A stretch of 64,000 nt of DNA from JALZAA01 sp035938395 (GCA_035938395.1 DASZGY010000071.1:27310-91309); one strand, 5' to 3'. Counted from the first letter of the stretch, positions 49,289 through 57,611 are shown. Made by a program: numbers and translations. Notes: a model not told the origin generated them from the sequence alone.

Positions 49289-50773
49289 CTACCGCCCTTT
49301 TCTGATCGCCGGAATCGCGAGCGAGCGACCGACGCCGAAGAGCAGGCCCAGCGACCGCTCGAGCTTGCTCAGCACGGCATCCATCGCGTCGACGAACGAG
49401 TCCGCCTGCTCGTCGGTGATGACGAGCGGCGGGAGGATCTTGAGGATGTTCTGGTTGTCGCCCGCGACCTGCGTGAGGATGCGGTGGTCGCGGAAGAGCG
49501 GCACGACGACCAGCTGGGTGAAGAGCCCGGTGCGCATCGTCTCCAGGATCCTCCACTGCGCGCGCAGTCGCCGCGAACGCGGCCGGCGGAACTCGATCCC
49601 GATCATGAGGCCGCGGCCCCGGACCTCGTGCACGACCTCGTGCCGGTCCTCGAGGGCCTGGAGGCCCGAGAGCAGCCGGGACCCTCGCTTCGCGGCGCGT
49701 TCGACGATGTGCTCGGCGTCGATCGTGTGCAGAGTGGCGAGGCCGGCGGTCATCGCCAGCACGTTCTGGCCGAACGTCGTGCTGTGCACGACGGCGCGGT
49801 CCATCTTGTCGAAGACGGCCTCGACGACGTGGGCCCTGGCGATGACGGCGCCGACGGGGACGTATCCGCCCGACAGCGCCTTGGCCACCGTGACGATGTC
49901 GGGAACGACGTCCCACTGCTCGAAGGCGAAGAGCGTGCCGGTTCGCCCGAGCCCGGTCTGGACCTCGTCGACGGCGAGGAGCGCGCCGTGCCGGTGACAT
50001 AGGTCGGCGGCTTCGCGGAGATAGTCCTCCGGCGCGACGAAGACGCCCTTGCCCTGGATCGGCTCGACGACGAACGCGGCGACGTCGCCGGCTTCGAGCT
50101 CGCGACGCAACGCGTCGAGGTCACCGAAGGCGACGCTCTGACAGCCGGGCAGCAGGTCGCCGAACCCGTTTCGGAATTCGCGCCCCCCGTTCAGCGACAG
50201 GGCGCCCGTGGTCAGACCATGGAACGCGTGGTCGGCGAACAGGATTCGCGAGCGGCCGGTCGCGCCGCGGGCGAACTTGAGCACCGTCTCGATCGACTCG
50301 GCCCCGCTGTTCGTGAAGAAGCATCGGAACCCGTCGTCGGGCATGCGGGCGACGAGCGCTTCCGCGAGCAGTCCCGCCAGCGGTGGGCAGTCCATCTGCA
50401 CGAGGTTCGGCAGGTCGGCGTCCATCGCATCCTGCAGCGCCTGCTCGACGACGGGATGGCACCGGCCGAGGGCGAACACGCCGAATCCGGCAAGGAAGTC
50501 GAGGTACGCGTTGCCGTCGGTGTCGAAGAGATACGGGCCCTCGGCCCGGGCCCACTCGCGGTCGAAGCCGAGCGTGCGCAGCACGCGCGGCATCTGCGGG
50601 TTGACGTACCGCTCGTGCAGCGCGAACGCGTCGTGCCGCCGCGCGGCGAGCAGGGCGCCGAGATCGAAGCGGTCGTCGTCGGCCGACGTAGTCGGTGTCG
50701 GCGTCGGCGGCGTGGTCGGCGCGGCCGGAGCGCGCGAGGAGGAGTCTTCGAGCTCGCGTCGCAGTGCCGTCAT
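49289..50773 (-). CDS. Class III aminotransferase, HpnO-like
   Basis: The 494-residue PLP enzyme has NSGAESIETVLKFAR, phosphate-site FHGLTTGALSLNG, VDEVQTGLGRTG with Asp269, and the Schiff-base Lys298 in TVAKALSGGYVPVGA. Residues from about 55 (RYVNPQMPRVLRTLGFDREW) and FLAGFGVFALGRCHP resemble the hopanoid aminotransferase HpnO more than ornithine enzymes. An unusual 40-residue Pro/Thr/Ser-rich N-terminus and an extended C-terminus flank the fold. Its start overlaps the HpnA-like gene stop (ATGA). It would aminate an aldehyde. Confidence 0.85.
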   Translation of the reverse strand: MTALRRELEDSSSRAPAAPTTPPTPTPTTSADDDRFDLGALLAARRHDAFALHERYVNPQMPRVLRTLGFDREWARAEGPYLFDTDGNAYLDFLAGFGVFALGRCHPVVEQALQDAMDADLPNLVQMDCPPLAGLLAEALVARMPDDGFRCFFTNSGAESIETVLKFARGATGRSRILFADHAFHGLTTGALSLNGGREFRNGFGDLLPGCQSVAFGDLDALRRELEAGDVAAFVVEPIQGKGVFVAPEDYLREAADLCHRHGALLAVDEVQTGLGRTGTLFAFEQWDVVPDIVTVAKALSGGYVPVGAVIARAHVVEAVFDKMDRAVVHSTTFGQNVLAMTAGLATLHTIDAEHIVERAAKRGSRLLSGLQALEDRHEVVHEVRGRGLMIGIEFRRPRSRRLRAQWRILETMRTGLFTQLVVVPLFRDHRILTQVAGDNQNILKILPPLVITDEQADSFVDAMDAVLSKLERSLGLLFGVGRSLAIPAIRKGR

Positions 50774-51885
50774 TGGGCGAGGCGCTCCCGGGCGTACGAG
50801 TCGTCGGCGTCGTCGGACCGATCACCTTCCGGCGCGAGGTCGGGCGCCTGGCGAATGCGATCGGCGCGGGCGGGCTTGACGAATCCGTGCTCGAGGAACC
50901 ACCGCACCGCGCGCGCGAGGGCGTCGCGGGCGGGAATGCTCGAGTAGCCGAGCTCGGTGCGCGCCCGGCTGTCGTCGTACTCCATGCGGGTCGTCGCCAT
51001 GCGTACGGGCTCGGATGGGAGCGTGGGCTCCCGCCGGAACACTGTGGACTCGGCCCATTCGGCGGTGCGCACGATCGGCAGCACGACACGAGGATGCAAC
51101 CGGACGCGGGGCGCCGCCAAACCGCAGATCTCGGCCAGCGTCGACAGCATCCCCTGCAGGGACATGTTCTCGCCTCCGAGGATGTAGCTGCGGCCGAGAT
51201 GGCCTGACTCGGCGGCGAGCACGTGGCCCCGGGCGACGTCGTCGACGTGCACGACGTTGAGCGCCGTGTCGACGAAGGCGGGAATGCGGCCGTTCAGGAA
51301 CTCGACGATCGTGCGACCGGTCGGCGTGGGGGCGGCGTCGCCCTCGCCGACGGGGAACGTGGGATGGACGAGCACGACGGGAAGGCCGCTCGCGCCGGCT
51401 CGGAGGACTTCGTGCTCGGCGAGGTACTTCGACCGCTTGTAGTGGCCGAAGAGGTGCTCGAAGTGCACGAGCGACTCCTCGGAGGCGGGTCGACCGTTCT
51501 CGGCGACGCCGAGCGTCGCGACCGTGCTCGTGTACACCAGCCGGCGGATCTTCGATCGGGTGGCGGCGCGCAGGACGTTCATCGTGCCGCCGACGTTCAC
51601 GTCGTAGAAGATGTCCGGGTCGGCGGCCCAGAAGCGATAGATCGCGGCCAGGTGAAAGACCGTCGAGATCCCGTCGACCGCCTCGTCGACCGTGTCGGCG
51701 TCCCGGATGTCGCCGACGACCCGCTCGACGTCCAGGCCGGCGAGGTTGTCGTCGTCCCGTCCGGGCTCGATGAGGGCACGAACGTGCGCCCCCCGGTCCA
51801 GCAGGGCGCGCACCACCGAGGAGCCGATGAACCCCGACGCCCCAGTGACGAGCACGGGACTGAGGTCGACGGAGGAAACGGGCAT
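50770..51885 (-). CDS. NAD-dependent epimerase/reductase, HpnA-like
   Basis: The 371-residue extended SDR has VLVTGASGFIGSSVVRALL, VFHLAAIYRFWAADPD, the catalytic Ser (TSTVATLG) and YKRSK (GHYKRSKYLAEHE), and PTPTGRTIVEFLNGRIPAFVD, NVVHVDDVARGH, YILGGENMSLQ. These stretches match the hopanoid-associated sugar epimerase HpnA and dihydroflavonol-reductase-like relatives. It heads a four-gene chain with a class III aminotransferase, an unknown protein and a P450. No squalene-hopene cyclase or HpnH is present in the window. Confidence 0.87.
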   Translation of the reverse strand: MPVSSVDLSPVLVTGASGFIGSSVVRALLDRGAHVRALIEPGRDDDNLAGLDVERVVGDIRDADTVDEAVDGISTVFHLAAIYRFWAADPDIFYDVNVGGTMNVLRAATRSKIRRLVYTSTVATLGVAENGRPASEESLVHFEHLFGHYKRSKYLAEHEVLRAGASGLPVVLVHPTFPVGEGDAAPTPTGRTIVEFLNGRIPAFVDTALNVVHVDDVARGHVLAAESGHLGRSYILGGENMSLQGMLSTLAEICGLAAPRVRLHPRVVLPIVRTAEWAESTVFRREPTLPSEPVRMATTRMEYDDSRARTELGYSSIPARDALARAVRWFLEHGFVKPARADRIRQAPDLAPEGDRSDDADDSYARERLAQ

Positions 51886-52227
51886 CCGGTTTCCATACCC
51901 TTTCTGGCAGCTGAAGTCGGGCAGCAATGGTCGCGCCGACGCTAGCGCCGACCCCACCCGCCATGATCTGCCAATGGGCGTGGGTCGGGTACACTGAGCG
52001 GGTCAGCTTCGGTCGCCACGTTGCGGCGCGAGCGACAAACACCGGTCCGACCTTCTCTCTCGTCGCTCCCGCCTGGCGGGCAGTGTCCCGGGGATTCGGT
52101 TCGCCCCAGTGAGATACCTGTCCGCTTCGCTCCCTTCGAGCCACCGAATGGACACTGAACACGTGTCCCGTTGACCGGCTGCTGACACCGGTTCGGCGGG
52201 ATGACAACTGCTTAAGGAAACAAACGA
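51886..52227. other. Non-coding region with long leader of the cold-shock gene
   Basis: These 342 bases hold no convincing gene. They contain the upstream region of the HpnA-like operon and, from about 52000, a probable 5' leader of roughly 230 nt for the cold-shock gene, with several short complementary stretches (for example CCGG at 52176 and 52189). Long structured leaders are typical of cspA-type mRNAs. Confidence 0.45.
51990..51995 (+). promoter_or_regulatory. -10 box TACACT, candidate promoter of the cold-shock gene
   Basis: TACACT has a weak CTGCCA -35 at 51968-51973 with 16-bp spacing. It would give a leader of about 225 nt. Confidence 0.35.
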
Positions 52228-52431
52228 ATGGCAACGCAAGGCACTGTGAAATGGTTCAACTCGGAGAAGGGCTTCGGCTTCATCCAGCGTGAAGGCGGGG
52301 ACGATGTCTTCGTCCACTTCTCTGCGATTCAGGGCGACGGCTACCGCTCGCTCGAAGACGGCCAGCGGGTCGAGTTCGACGTGGCTCCCGGCCGGAAGGG
52401 CGAGGAAGCCCAGAACGTCCGAGTCGTCTGA
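52228..52431 (+). CDS. cspA: Cold-shock protein CspA family
   Basis: The 67-residue single-domain protein has RNP1 KGFGFIQ and RNP2 VFVHF, with the aromatic strand of GTVKWFNSEKG. It binds single-stranded RNA and unwinds secondary structure. The start has AAGGAAAC 6-7 bases upstream. A long leader precedes it and a strong hairpin follows at 52451-52475. Confidence 0.95.
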   Translation: MATQGTVKWFNSEKGFGFIQREGGDDVFVHFSAIQGDGYRSLEDGQRVEFDVAPGRKGEEAQNVRVV

Positions 52432-52450
52432 CGAGGCTCACGCGGGGCGT

Positions 52451-52475
52451 CGGGTAGCGGCATTGCCGTTACCCG
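52451..52475 (+). terminator. Hairpin after the cold-shock gene
   Basis: CGGGTAGCGGC-ATT-GCCGTTACCCG is an 11-bp stem with one G-T wobble and a 3-base loop, 20 bases after the cspA stop. No T run follows, so it may also act as an attenuator before the small gene at 52503. Confidence 0.5.
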
Positions 52476-52502
52476 GCACCTCGGGAGCGACAAGGAGTGC
52501 TC

Positions 52503-52694
52503 ATGGCGGGTCGTCAGCGCACGTCGTTCGAGAAGCGCGAGCGCGAGCGAAAGCGTCAGGAAAAGCAAGCAGCGAAGCGCGCGCGCCGGCAACACGATGG
52601 CGTGCCGTCACCTGAAGAGTCGCGTGGCACGACCGCGGCTCCCGAGGTACCCCCGGCCACCGAGCCGGAGCGCCTCGACACCGCGGAGGGCTGA
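52503..52694 (+). CDS. Small basic protein (MAGRQRTSFEKR type)
   Basis: The 63-residue product starts at ATG 52503 with AAGGAG upstream. The N-terminal half is a highly basic helix (RTSFEKRERERKRQEKQAAK) and the rest is Pro/Glu-rich. Short proteins with this N-terminus are widespread in bacteria near ribosome or RNA genes and unassigned. RNA binding is plausible from charge and from the neighbouring cold-shock gene (inference). Confidence 0.65.
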   Translation: MAGRQRTSFEKRERERKRQEKQAAKRARRQHDGVPSPEESRGTTAAPEVPPATEPERLDTAEG

Positions 52695-52711
52695 GACCCG
52701 CGGGTTCGCGG

Positions 52712-53176
52712 TCAGACGCGAACCGCCTCCCAGGTTCGCTCGACTGCAGCCAGCACGCCCGGAACGGCGTCGCGAAGCGCGGCCGCGTCCTCTTCGATCC
52801 ATGGCGCGTCGCTGACGTCGACGCCCGATTGCTCGAGGAGGCGGCGCAGGTCGCCGAGCTGCACCTCGAGCCAGCCGATGGGATCGGCGCGAATCTCGTC
52901 GCGCCAGTGCCGGTCGCACGGCTCGACACCGTGGAATCGGGGATGGAAGTGCGCGCTCCGCAGATTGCCGGGCGGGCCGTCGACCTGATCGAAGAGGTCG
53001 GCGCGGAACACGGGCTGATCGATCACCAACCGCTGCGCTGCCGAACGCGAGCCGCGCCGCGGCTCGTCGGCGACCAGCCGCACCTCGACCCGGGCGCCGC
53101 GCTCGGGCGGTTCCATCGGCTCGTGCCACGGCCCCACGAGGACCGCAACCTTCTCGAAGACGTACGCCTGCTGCAT
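52712..53176 (-). CDS. Conserved hypothetical protein
   Basis: The 154-residue product begins MQQAYVFEKVAVLVGPWHEPM and contains RVEVRLVADEPRRG, SAAQRLVIDQPVFRADLFDQV and HFHPRFHGVEPCDRHW. A His-rich centre with HFHPRF and CDRHW could bind a metal. No signal peptide or TM is present. I do not recognise the function. It converges on the small basic protein gene. Confidence 0.7.
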   Translation of the reverse strand: MQQAYVFEKVAVLVGPWHEPMEPPERGARVEVRLVADEPRRGSRSAAQRLVIDQPVFRADLFDQVDGPPGNLRSAHFHPRFHGVEPCDRHWRDEIRADPIGWLEVQLGDLRRLLEQSGVDVSDAPWIEEDAAALRDAVPGVLAAVERTWEAVRV

Positions 53177-53288
53177 CGCTGCGACCTCCGACGTCCGCCA
53201 CGCTACGTCGCTCGGCCGGGCGCCGGTTGCGGTTCTCCCGGCACAGGACGATCATTCGCCGCGGAGGCAACGCTTGGAGGTGGTGGGG

Positions 53289-53882
53289 ATGTTCGTGCAA
53301 GTGATCGAAGGCCGAGTGTCCGATCGCGAGGGCCTGCACCGGCAGATGGACCAGTGGATGAGCGATCTACGCCCTGGCGCGTCGGGGTTTCTGGGATCTA
53401 CGGCCGGTGTGACCGACGACGGCTACGGAATCGCGTTCGCCCGTTTCGAGTCCGCTGCAGCCGCGAAGGCCAATAGCGAGCGTCCGGAGCAGGGCGCGTG
53501 GTGGACAGAGACCGAGAATTGCTACTCGGGCGACGTCACGTTCACGGATTCCGAGGACGTCGAAACGTTTCTCGCCGGCGGGTCGAACGACGCCGGCTTC
53601 GTGCAGATCATGCGCGGGAGCGCCGAGCGCGACCAGTTGCACGCACTGGACGCGGGCTTCGAGAAGGTTGCGGGGTCGTGGCGCCCCGATCTCATCGGCG
53701 GGCTCCGGATCTGGACCGGGCCCGATCGCTACACCGAGGTCAACTACTTCACGAGCGAGGCGGAGGCGCGCGAGGGCGAGAAGAAGGAGCCACCCTCCCA
53801 GCTGGCGGCGCAGGCGGGCGATTTCGAGAAGCTGATGGCCAACGTCGAGTACCGCGACCTGCGGGACCCCTGGCTCTACTGA
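53289..53882 (+). CDS. Ferredoxin-like-fold (ABM/DUF-type) hypothetical protein
   Basis: The 197-residue product starts at ATG 53289 after GGAGG. It seems built of two similar halves: MFVQVIEGRVSDREGLHRQM with WMSDLRPGASGFLGSTAG, then GFVQIMRGSAERDQLHALD with WRPDLIGGLRIW. Each half looks like a dimeric alpha-beta-barrel (ABM-like) unit, so this is probably a tandem duplication. No enzymatic motif is evident. Its 3' end overlaps the propeller gene on the other strand by 7 bp. Confidence 0.75.
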   Translation: MFVQVIEGRVSDREGLHRQMDQWMSDLRPGASGFLGSTAGVTDDGYGIAFARFESAAAAKANSERPEQGAWWTETENCYSGDVTFTDSEDVETFLAGGSNDAGFVQIMRGSAERDQLHALDAGFEKVAGSWRPDLIGGLRIWTGPDRYTEVNYFTSEAEAREGEKKEPPSQLAAQAGDFEKLMANVEYRDLRDPWLY

Positions 53883-54817
53883 CGTCCTGCTGATCTCGGC
53901 GTCGACGTCGAGAGGCGCGACAGGACGCCGTCGCCCTCGTTCGCGACCCACACCGTCCTGTCGAAGACTGCGAGAGCGCTGGGATCGCTGTGGACGTCCA
54001 CCGTGGCCGTCACCCGGTCGTTCGTGGGGTCGATGCGCGAGACGGTGTTGTCCTCGACGTTCGCGACCCAGACCGCACCATCACCGGCGAGGATCGCGAT
54101 CGGTCGCGTACCCACACGCGTCGTCGCCACCACCGAGTTGGTCGTGGGATCGATGCGTGAGACCGTTCCCGCATTGATGTCGGCGACCCACACCGCCCCG
54201 TCGTTGGCCGCGATTGCCGCGCCGACACGACCGACGGGAATGGTCGCGACGATCGAGTTGGTGGTCGGATCGATGCGGGCGACCGTGTGGTCCTTGGCGT
54301 TCGTGACCCAGACGCTGCCTGCGCCCACGGCGACGCCGGCCGGTCGCCGGCCCACGCGGATGGTGTCCGCCACCGCGCCCGTCGCGGGATCGATGCGCGA
54401 GATGGTGTTCGCCCTGTTGTTGGCGACCCACACCGAGCTGTCATCCGCCGCGATCGCCGTCGGGGTGTCGCCGACGGGGATCTTCTTCGTGACGTGAGTG
54501 GCGGCGTCGACGCGTACCACCTCGTCGCGCCCTGGCTCGGTGACCCACACCGACCCGCCGCCGAAGGCCGCGTCGGCCGGCGCACCGCCGACGTGGATCT
54601 TGGCGGTGAGATGGTGGGAGCGGGGGTCCAGCCGCGAGACCCACCCGTCGTCGGCGCTGGCGACCCAGACTGCACCGTCGCCGGTTGCGAGCCCTTGCGG
54701 CCCGCCCGGGACCCGGATCGTGCCCGCCGGCGTGCCACCTCTCGTCGAGATCAGAAACGCAAGGCCGGCGAAGAGCACGGCCGTCGCACCGATGCCGAAT
54801 GCCCGGCCGCGGAGCAA
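53876..54817 (-). CDS. Membrane-anchored seven-bladed beta-propeller (YncE/Vgb-like)
   Basis: The product of 313 residues has an N-terminal TM (GATAVLFAGLAFLI). Seven repeats of about 40 residues follow, each with a VWV[AT] strand (VWVAS, VWVTE, VWVAN, VWVTN, VWVAD, VWVAN, VWVAN) and R-I/L-D-P turns (SRIDPTTNSVVAT). This is the YVTN/virginiamycin-B-lyase-like propeller. TTG 54817 is the likely start, 4 bases after the stop of the upstream PQQ-like gene. The lyase catalytic His and metal residues are not obvious. Confidence 0.78.
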   Translation of the reverse strand: MLRGRAFGIGATAVLFAGLAFLISTRGGTPAGTIRVPGGPQGLATGDGAVWVASADDGWVSRLDPRSHHLTAKIHVGGAPADAAFGGGSVWVTEPGRDEVVRVDAATHVTKKIPVGDTPTAIAADDSSVWVANNRANTISRIDPATGAVADTIRVGRRPAGVAVGAGSVWVTNAKDHTVARIDPTTNSIVATIPVGRVGAAIAANDGAVWVADINAGTVSRIDPTTNSVVATTRVGTRPIAILAGDGAVWVANVEDNTVSRIDPTNDRVTATVDVHSDPSALAVFDRTVWVANEGDGVLSRLSTSTPRSAGRQ

Positions 54818-54821
54818 GGCG

Positions 54822-56204
54822 TCAGTTCCCGAAGGCGGTGACGTGCCCGCCGCCGGCGACGAGGACGAGGCCGTTGCCAGCCGTGGGTGTGCCGAAGTTG
54901 GCGACGTCCCCGACCGGCATGCTGGCGAGCTCCTGCCCGTCGGACGAGCGGTACGCGTGCAGCTGCCCGCCGCTGAGGTCGATCGCCCACACGGTGTCGC
55001 CGGTGACGATCGGCGACCCGTCGACGCCCGACACCCGCCACGCCACGGAGAAGCTCGAGCCCTCGACGCGGAGCGCGACGAGCTCGTTGCGACACGGCAC
55101 GAAGAGCAACGGCGGCGCCGACGCCGTCCCCCCGAAGCCGCGGCACACCTGCCCGGAGAAGATCTCGCCGCCGACGCCCCCCAGCGCATCGGCGCGCATG
55201 AGATAACCGACGCCTTCCTTGCCCACCACGAAGACGAGCCCGCCCCCGAGCGGTACCGGCGACGTATAGCCGAGGTCCTGGTCGGACTGGCTCAGCGTGT
55301 CGCGATTGCGCGGCGTCCAGGAGTCCTTGAGTTGCAGTCCCGGCAGCGACAGCCGCAGCACCGAGTTCGACAGGTCGGGGTTGGCGCCGACGCCGACCGA
55401 GTTGCCGCTGGCGACCAGCACGGTGTTGCCGTCGACCACCGGGCCGGGCGGCGCCCAGATCGCGGCCGCGCGGGCCGCCGGCACCTGGTAGGTGGTGAGA
55501 CTGCCGCCACCGTCGGCGGGCGCGCCGATCAGGTAGCCGTGGTAGTCGCCGCAGTCGCCGAACAATCCGCCGTACGCGACGAGCACCTGGTCGCCGGCGA
55601 GGGCGAGTGCACTGCGTTGCTGCTCGACCTTGGGGTCCGCGCCTTGCGGGTCGACCGGACGACGGAAACGCGGCGCGCCCGAGGAGAGATCGAGCGCGAC
55701 GAGCTCGTGCTTGGGCGGCATCGTGAACGGCACGACGTACAGCAACCCGCGCCCGGTGTCGGCGACGGGCGTGCTCGTGATGCCGGTCGGATCAATGTTC
55801 CCGCACGGGAGCTGCGACTGTGGGACCGGCTCGCCGAGATGCTTCTGCCACTGGACCTTGCCCGTCGTGGCGTCGAGCGCGTACACGTTGTTGTGCTCGG
55901 TGGCGACGAACACCTGATTGCCGACAAAGAGCGGTTCGGCGTATACCGCGCCGTCGAGCCCCGGCGACTCCCACACCCGGCGGAGCGAGCCTGGCGTCGG
56001 GCCGTTCGGTTCGACGCCGGTGCGCAGCGCGTCGCGGTGGTAGGTGGGCCACGCTCCGCCGGTCGGCTGGGCGCCACCGCTCTTGGGCGCGGTCGTCGTG
56101 GTCGTCCCCGAGCTGGACTTCGTGTTCGTGTCGCTCCCCGAGGAGCACGCGGCGAGGACGACTGCAAGGACGACGCACCACGCGAAGAGCCGTCTGCCGG
56201 TCAC
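54822..56204 (-). CDS. Lipoprotein with PQQ-type beta-propeller
   Basis: The 460-residue product has a lipoprotein signal with lipobox LAAC (FAWCVVLAVVLAAC), a Thr/Ser-rich linker, and PQQ-enzyme-like repeats: NNVYALDATTGKVQWQKHLG, HELVALDLSSGAPRFRRP, VWAIDLSGGQLHAYRS, NELVALRVEGSSFSVAW. It probably serves as an extracytoplasmic propeller (binding or redox scaffold); the catalytic Asp/Cys-Cys features of PQQ dehydrogenases are not evident. It is followed after 4 bases by a second propeller gene, so the two may work as a pair. Confidence 0.85.
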   Translation of the reverse strand: MTGRRLFAWCVVLAVVLAACSSGSDTNTKSSSGTTTTTAPKSGGAQPTGGAWPTYHRDALRTGVEPNGPTPGSLRRVWESPGLDGAVYAEPLFVGNQVFVATEHNNVYALDATTGKVQWQKHLGEPVPQSQLPCGNIDPTGITSTPVADTGRGLLYVVPFTMPPKHELVALDLSSGAPRFRRPVDPQGADPKVEQQRSALALAGDQVLVAYGGLFGDCGDYHGYLIGAPADGGGSLTTYQVPAARAAAIWAPPGPVVDGNTVLVASGNSVGVGANPDLSNSVLRLSLPGLQLKDSWTPRNRDTLSQSDQDLGYTSPVPLGGGLVFVVGKEGVGYLMRADALGGVGGEIFSGQVCRGFGGTASAPPLLFVPCRNELVALRVEGSSFSVAWRVSGVDGSPIVTGDTVWAIDLSGGQLHAYRSSDGQELASMPVGDVANFGTPTAGNGLVLVAGGGHVTAFGN

Positions 56205-56303
56205 GCGGCGTCCAACCTAGCTGGGCGGCCCGGTCCTCCGAGCTGCGGGGAACACACCTATCGTGGTGTCCCACCCCGGGAGGCGAGGAGCAGCGAGGCG
56301 GCG

Positions 56304-56744
56304 ATGGACCTGACGAGTCCGAACTTCGAAGAAGGCGACCCGATTCCGCGTGTGCACACCTGCGACGGTGACGACATGCCGCCCGAGCTCCATTGGAGCG
56401 GTGTGCCGAGCGGCGTGGTCGAGCTCGCGTTGACCTGCGAGGATCCCGACGCGCCCGGCGGGACGTTCGTCCACTGGGTGGCCTGGCGCATCGACCCGTC
56501 GAGCGGTCGCCTCGGTGCCGATGGCGATGCGGGGGCCCAGCAAGGTCGGAACGGATTTGGCAACAACGGCTTCGGCGGTCCGTGCCCTCCGCCCGGACAC
56601 GGTCCGCATCATTACGAGTTCACGTTGTACGCGTCGGACCAGTCGATCGGCCTCGAACCCGGCGCAACGATCGAGGCGCTTCGCGCCGCGATCGACGGCC
56701 ACGTCCGCGCAACGGCGACGTTGATGGGGACCTACGAGCGCTGA
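56304..56744 (+). CDS. YbhB/YbcL-type PEBP family protein
   Basis: The 146-residue product has the bacterial PEBP motifs: CDGDDMPPELHWSGVP, TCEDPDAPGGTFVHWVAW (ligand-site D-P-D-A-P and H-W) and GPCPPPGHGPHHYEF. It binds anionic groups such as phosphoryl head groups; the bacterial role is unclear. ATG 56304 is used. It is divergent from the PQQ-like lipoprotein gene. Confidence 0.92.
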   Translation: MDLTSPNFEEGDPIPRVHTCDGDDMPPELHWSGVPSGVVELALTCEDPDAPGGTFVHWVAWRIDPSSGRLGADGDAGAQQGRNGFGNNGFGGPCPPPGHGPHHYEFTLYASDQSIGLEPGATIEALRAAIDGHVRATATLMGTYER

Positions 56745-56756
56745 CGCACTCGAACG

Positions 56757-56951
56757 CTACGGGTGTTCCACGCGGAGGTCGTCGATGGCGAACGTTGTCG
56801 GAAGAACGCTCCGGTCGGAGTGCCGGCGGAGCTCGTAGCCGTCGTCGCGGCCGGCGGCCACCTCGAATCCGCTGATCCACGAGCCGCTGAACCGGCTGAA
56901 CACCGCGACTGACGTACCCGCAACCAGGGTCCGGCTGGAGTCGAGGTCCAT
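56757..56951 (-). CDS. Small conserved protein (SRFSGSWISGFEV type)
   Basis: The 64-residue product reads SVAVFSRFSGSWISGFEVAA, DDGYELRRHSDRSVLPTTF, an SH3-like barrel pattern. Very similar short segments occur in many actinobacterial proteins. It lies 35 bases downstream of the STAS gene on the same strand and is probably cotranscribed. The function is unknown. Confidence 0.65.
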   Translation of the reverse strand: MDLDSSRTLVAGTSVAVFSRFSGSWISGFEVAAGRDDGYELRRHSDRSVLPTTFAIDDLRVEHP

Positions 56952-56986
56952 GTGAGCTTCCGGGTCGGTTGTTGCTCGAGGTGGTG

Positions 56987-57349
56987 CTAGGCGGCGCTGC
57001 CGTGCAACGGGATCGGCATGGTGGGTTCGATCTCGACGTCGACCATCTCGCTGAGCCGCGTCGGTTCGAGCAGCTCGAGGACGAGCGGTGGTAGCGAGCA
57101 CAACACCAACCTCACGTGCGCGGTGGTCGCGGCGTGACACGCGTAGACGAGAACCTCGAGGCCAGCGGCGTCGACATCGCTGGTGTTGGAGAGATCGACG
57201 ACAAGTGCCGCGGGCCCGCGTGACAGCGCCCGGCTCACTGCTTCCCGCAGATCGCGTGAAGCGGAGCGATCGAGCACTCCTGAAGGTCGCAGGACTTCCC
57301 GAGAGTCTCGAGAGGGATCGTCGAGGAGACTCACGGCAGAGGGTTGCAT
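56987..57349 (-). CDS. STAS-domain protein lacking the phospho-acceptor serine
   Basis: The 120-residue STAS domain has REVLRPSGVLDRSASRDLREA and LVVDLSNTSDVDAAGLEVLVYA. The usual D-S-S-G switch is D-A-A-G, so the serine that anti-sigma kinases phosphorylate is replaced by Ala. It could be a constitutively active antagonist or a non-kinase-regulated binder. ATG 57349 follows GGGAGAACG. It is divergent from micro-ORFs and a sigma factor gene, with strong dyads between. Confidence 0.82.
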   Translation of the reverse strand: MQPSAVSLLDDPSRDSREVLRPSGVLDRSASRDLREAVSRALSRGPAALVVDLSNTSDVDAAGLEVLVYACHAATTAHVRLVLCSLPPLVLELLEPTRLSEMVDVEIEPTMPIPLHGSAA

Positions 57350-57455
57350 CGTTCTCCCGATCCGCCATTTACGGACGACCGGTCCGACGGATGGGATCGG
57401 AGGAGGGGACTCGAAGAGCCGCACCTGACGTGCAGTGTCGCCGGGTTCCGCGGAT

Positions 57456-57504
57456 CGCGCAAAGCGATTGAATGCCTCGTTCTTGCGCGTACCAGCTTTG
57501 CGCG
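57456..57504. promoter_or_regulatory. 10-bp inverted repeat with 29-bp spacer
   Basis: CGCGCAAAGC (57456-57465) and GCTTTGCGCG (57495-57504) are perfect complements. They lie between the STAS gene and the micro-ORFs. The spacing suits a two-site operator or a long hairpin. Confidence 0.4.
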
Positions 57505-57587
57505 AACAGGTGTACGGTGCAGTGAGACGGTCGCTGACTAGCCGACCCAGCCGGTGACGACTTCGCCGACCGATTGGCCTCCGCCAA

Positions 57588-57611
57588 CGAATTCCCTGTC
57601 TTGGGAATTCG
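57588..57611. promoter_or_regulatory. 9-bp perfect inverted repeat CGAATTCCC/GGGAATTCG
   Basis: A TGTCTT loop separates the arms. The sequence is unusually AT-rich for this DNA. It is followed by a CGGGC-ACTC-GCCCG hairpin at 57618-57631. Possible operator or structured leader element. Confidence 0.4.
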
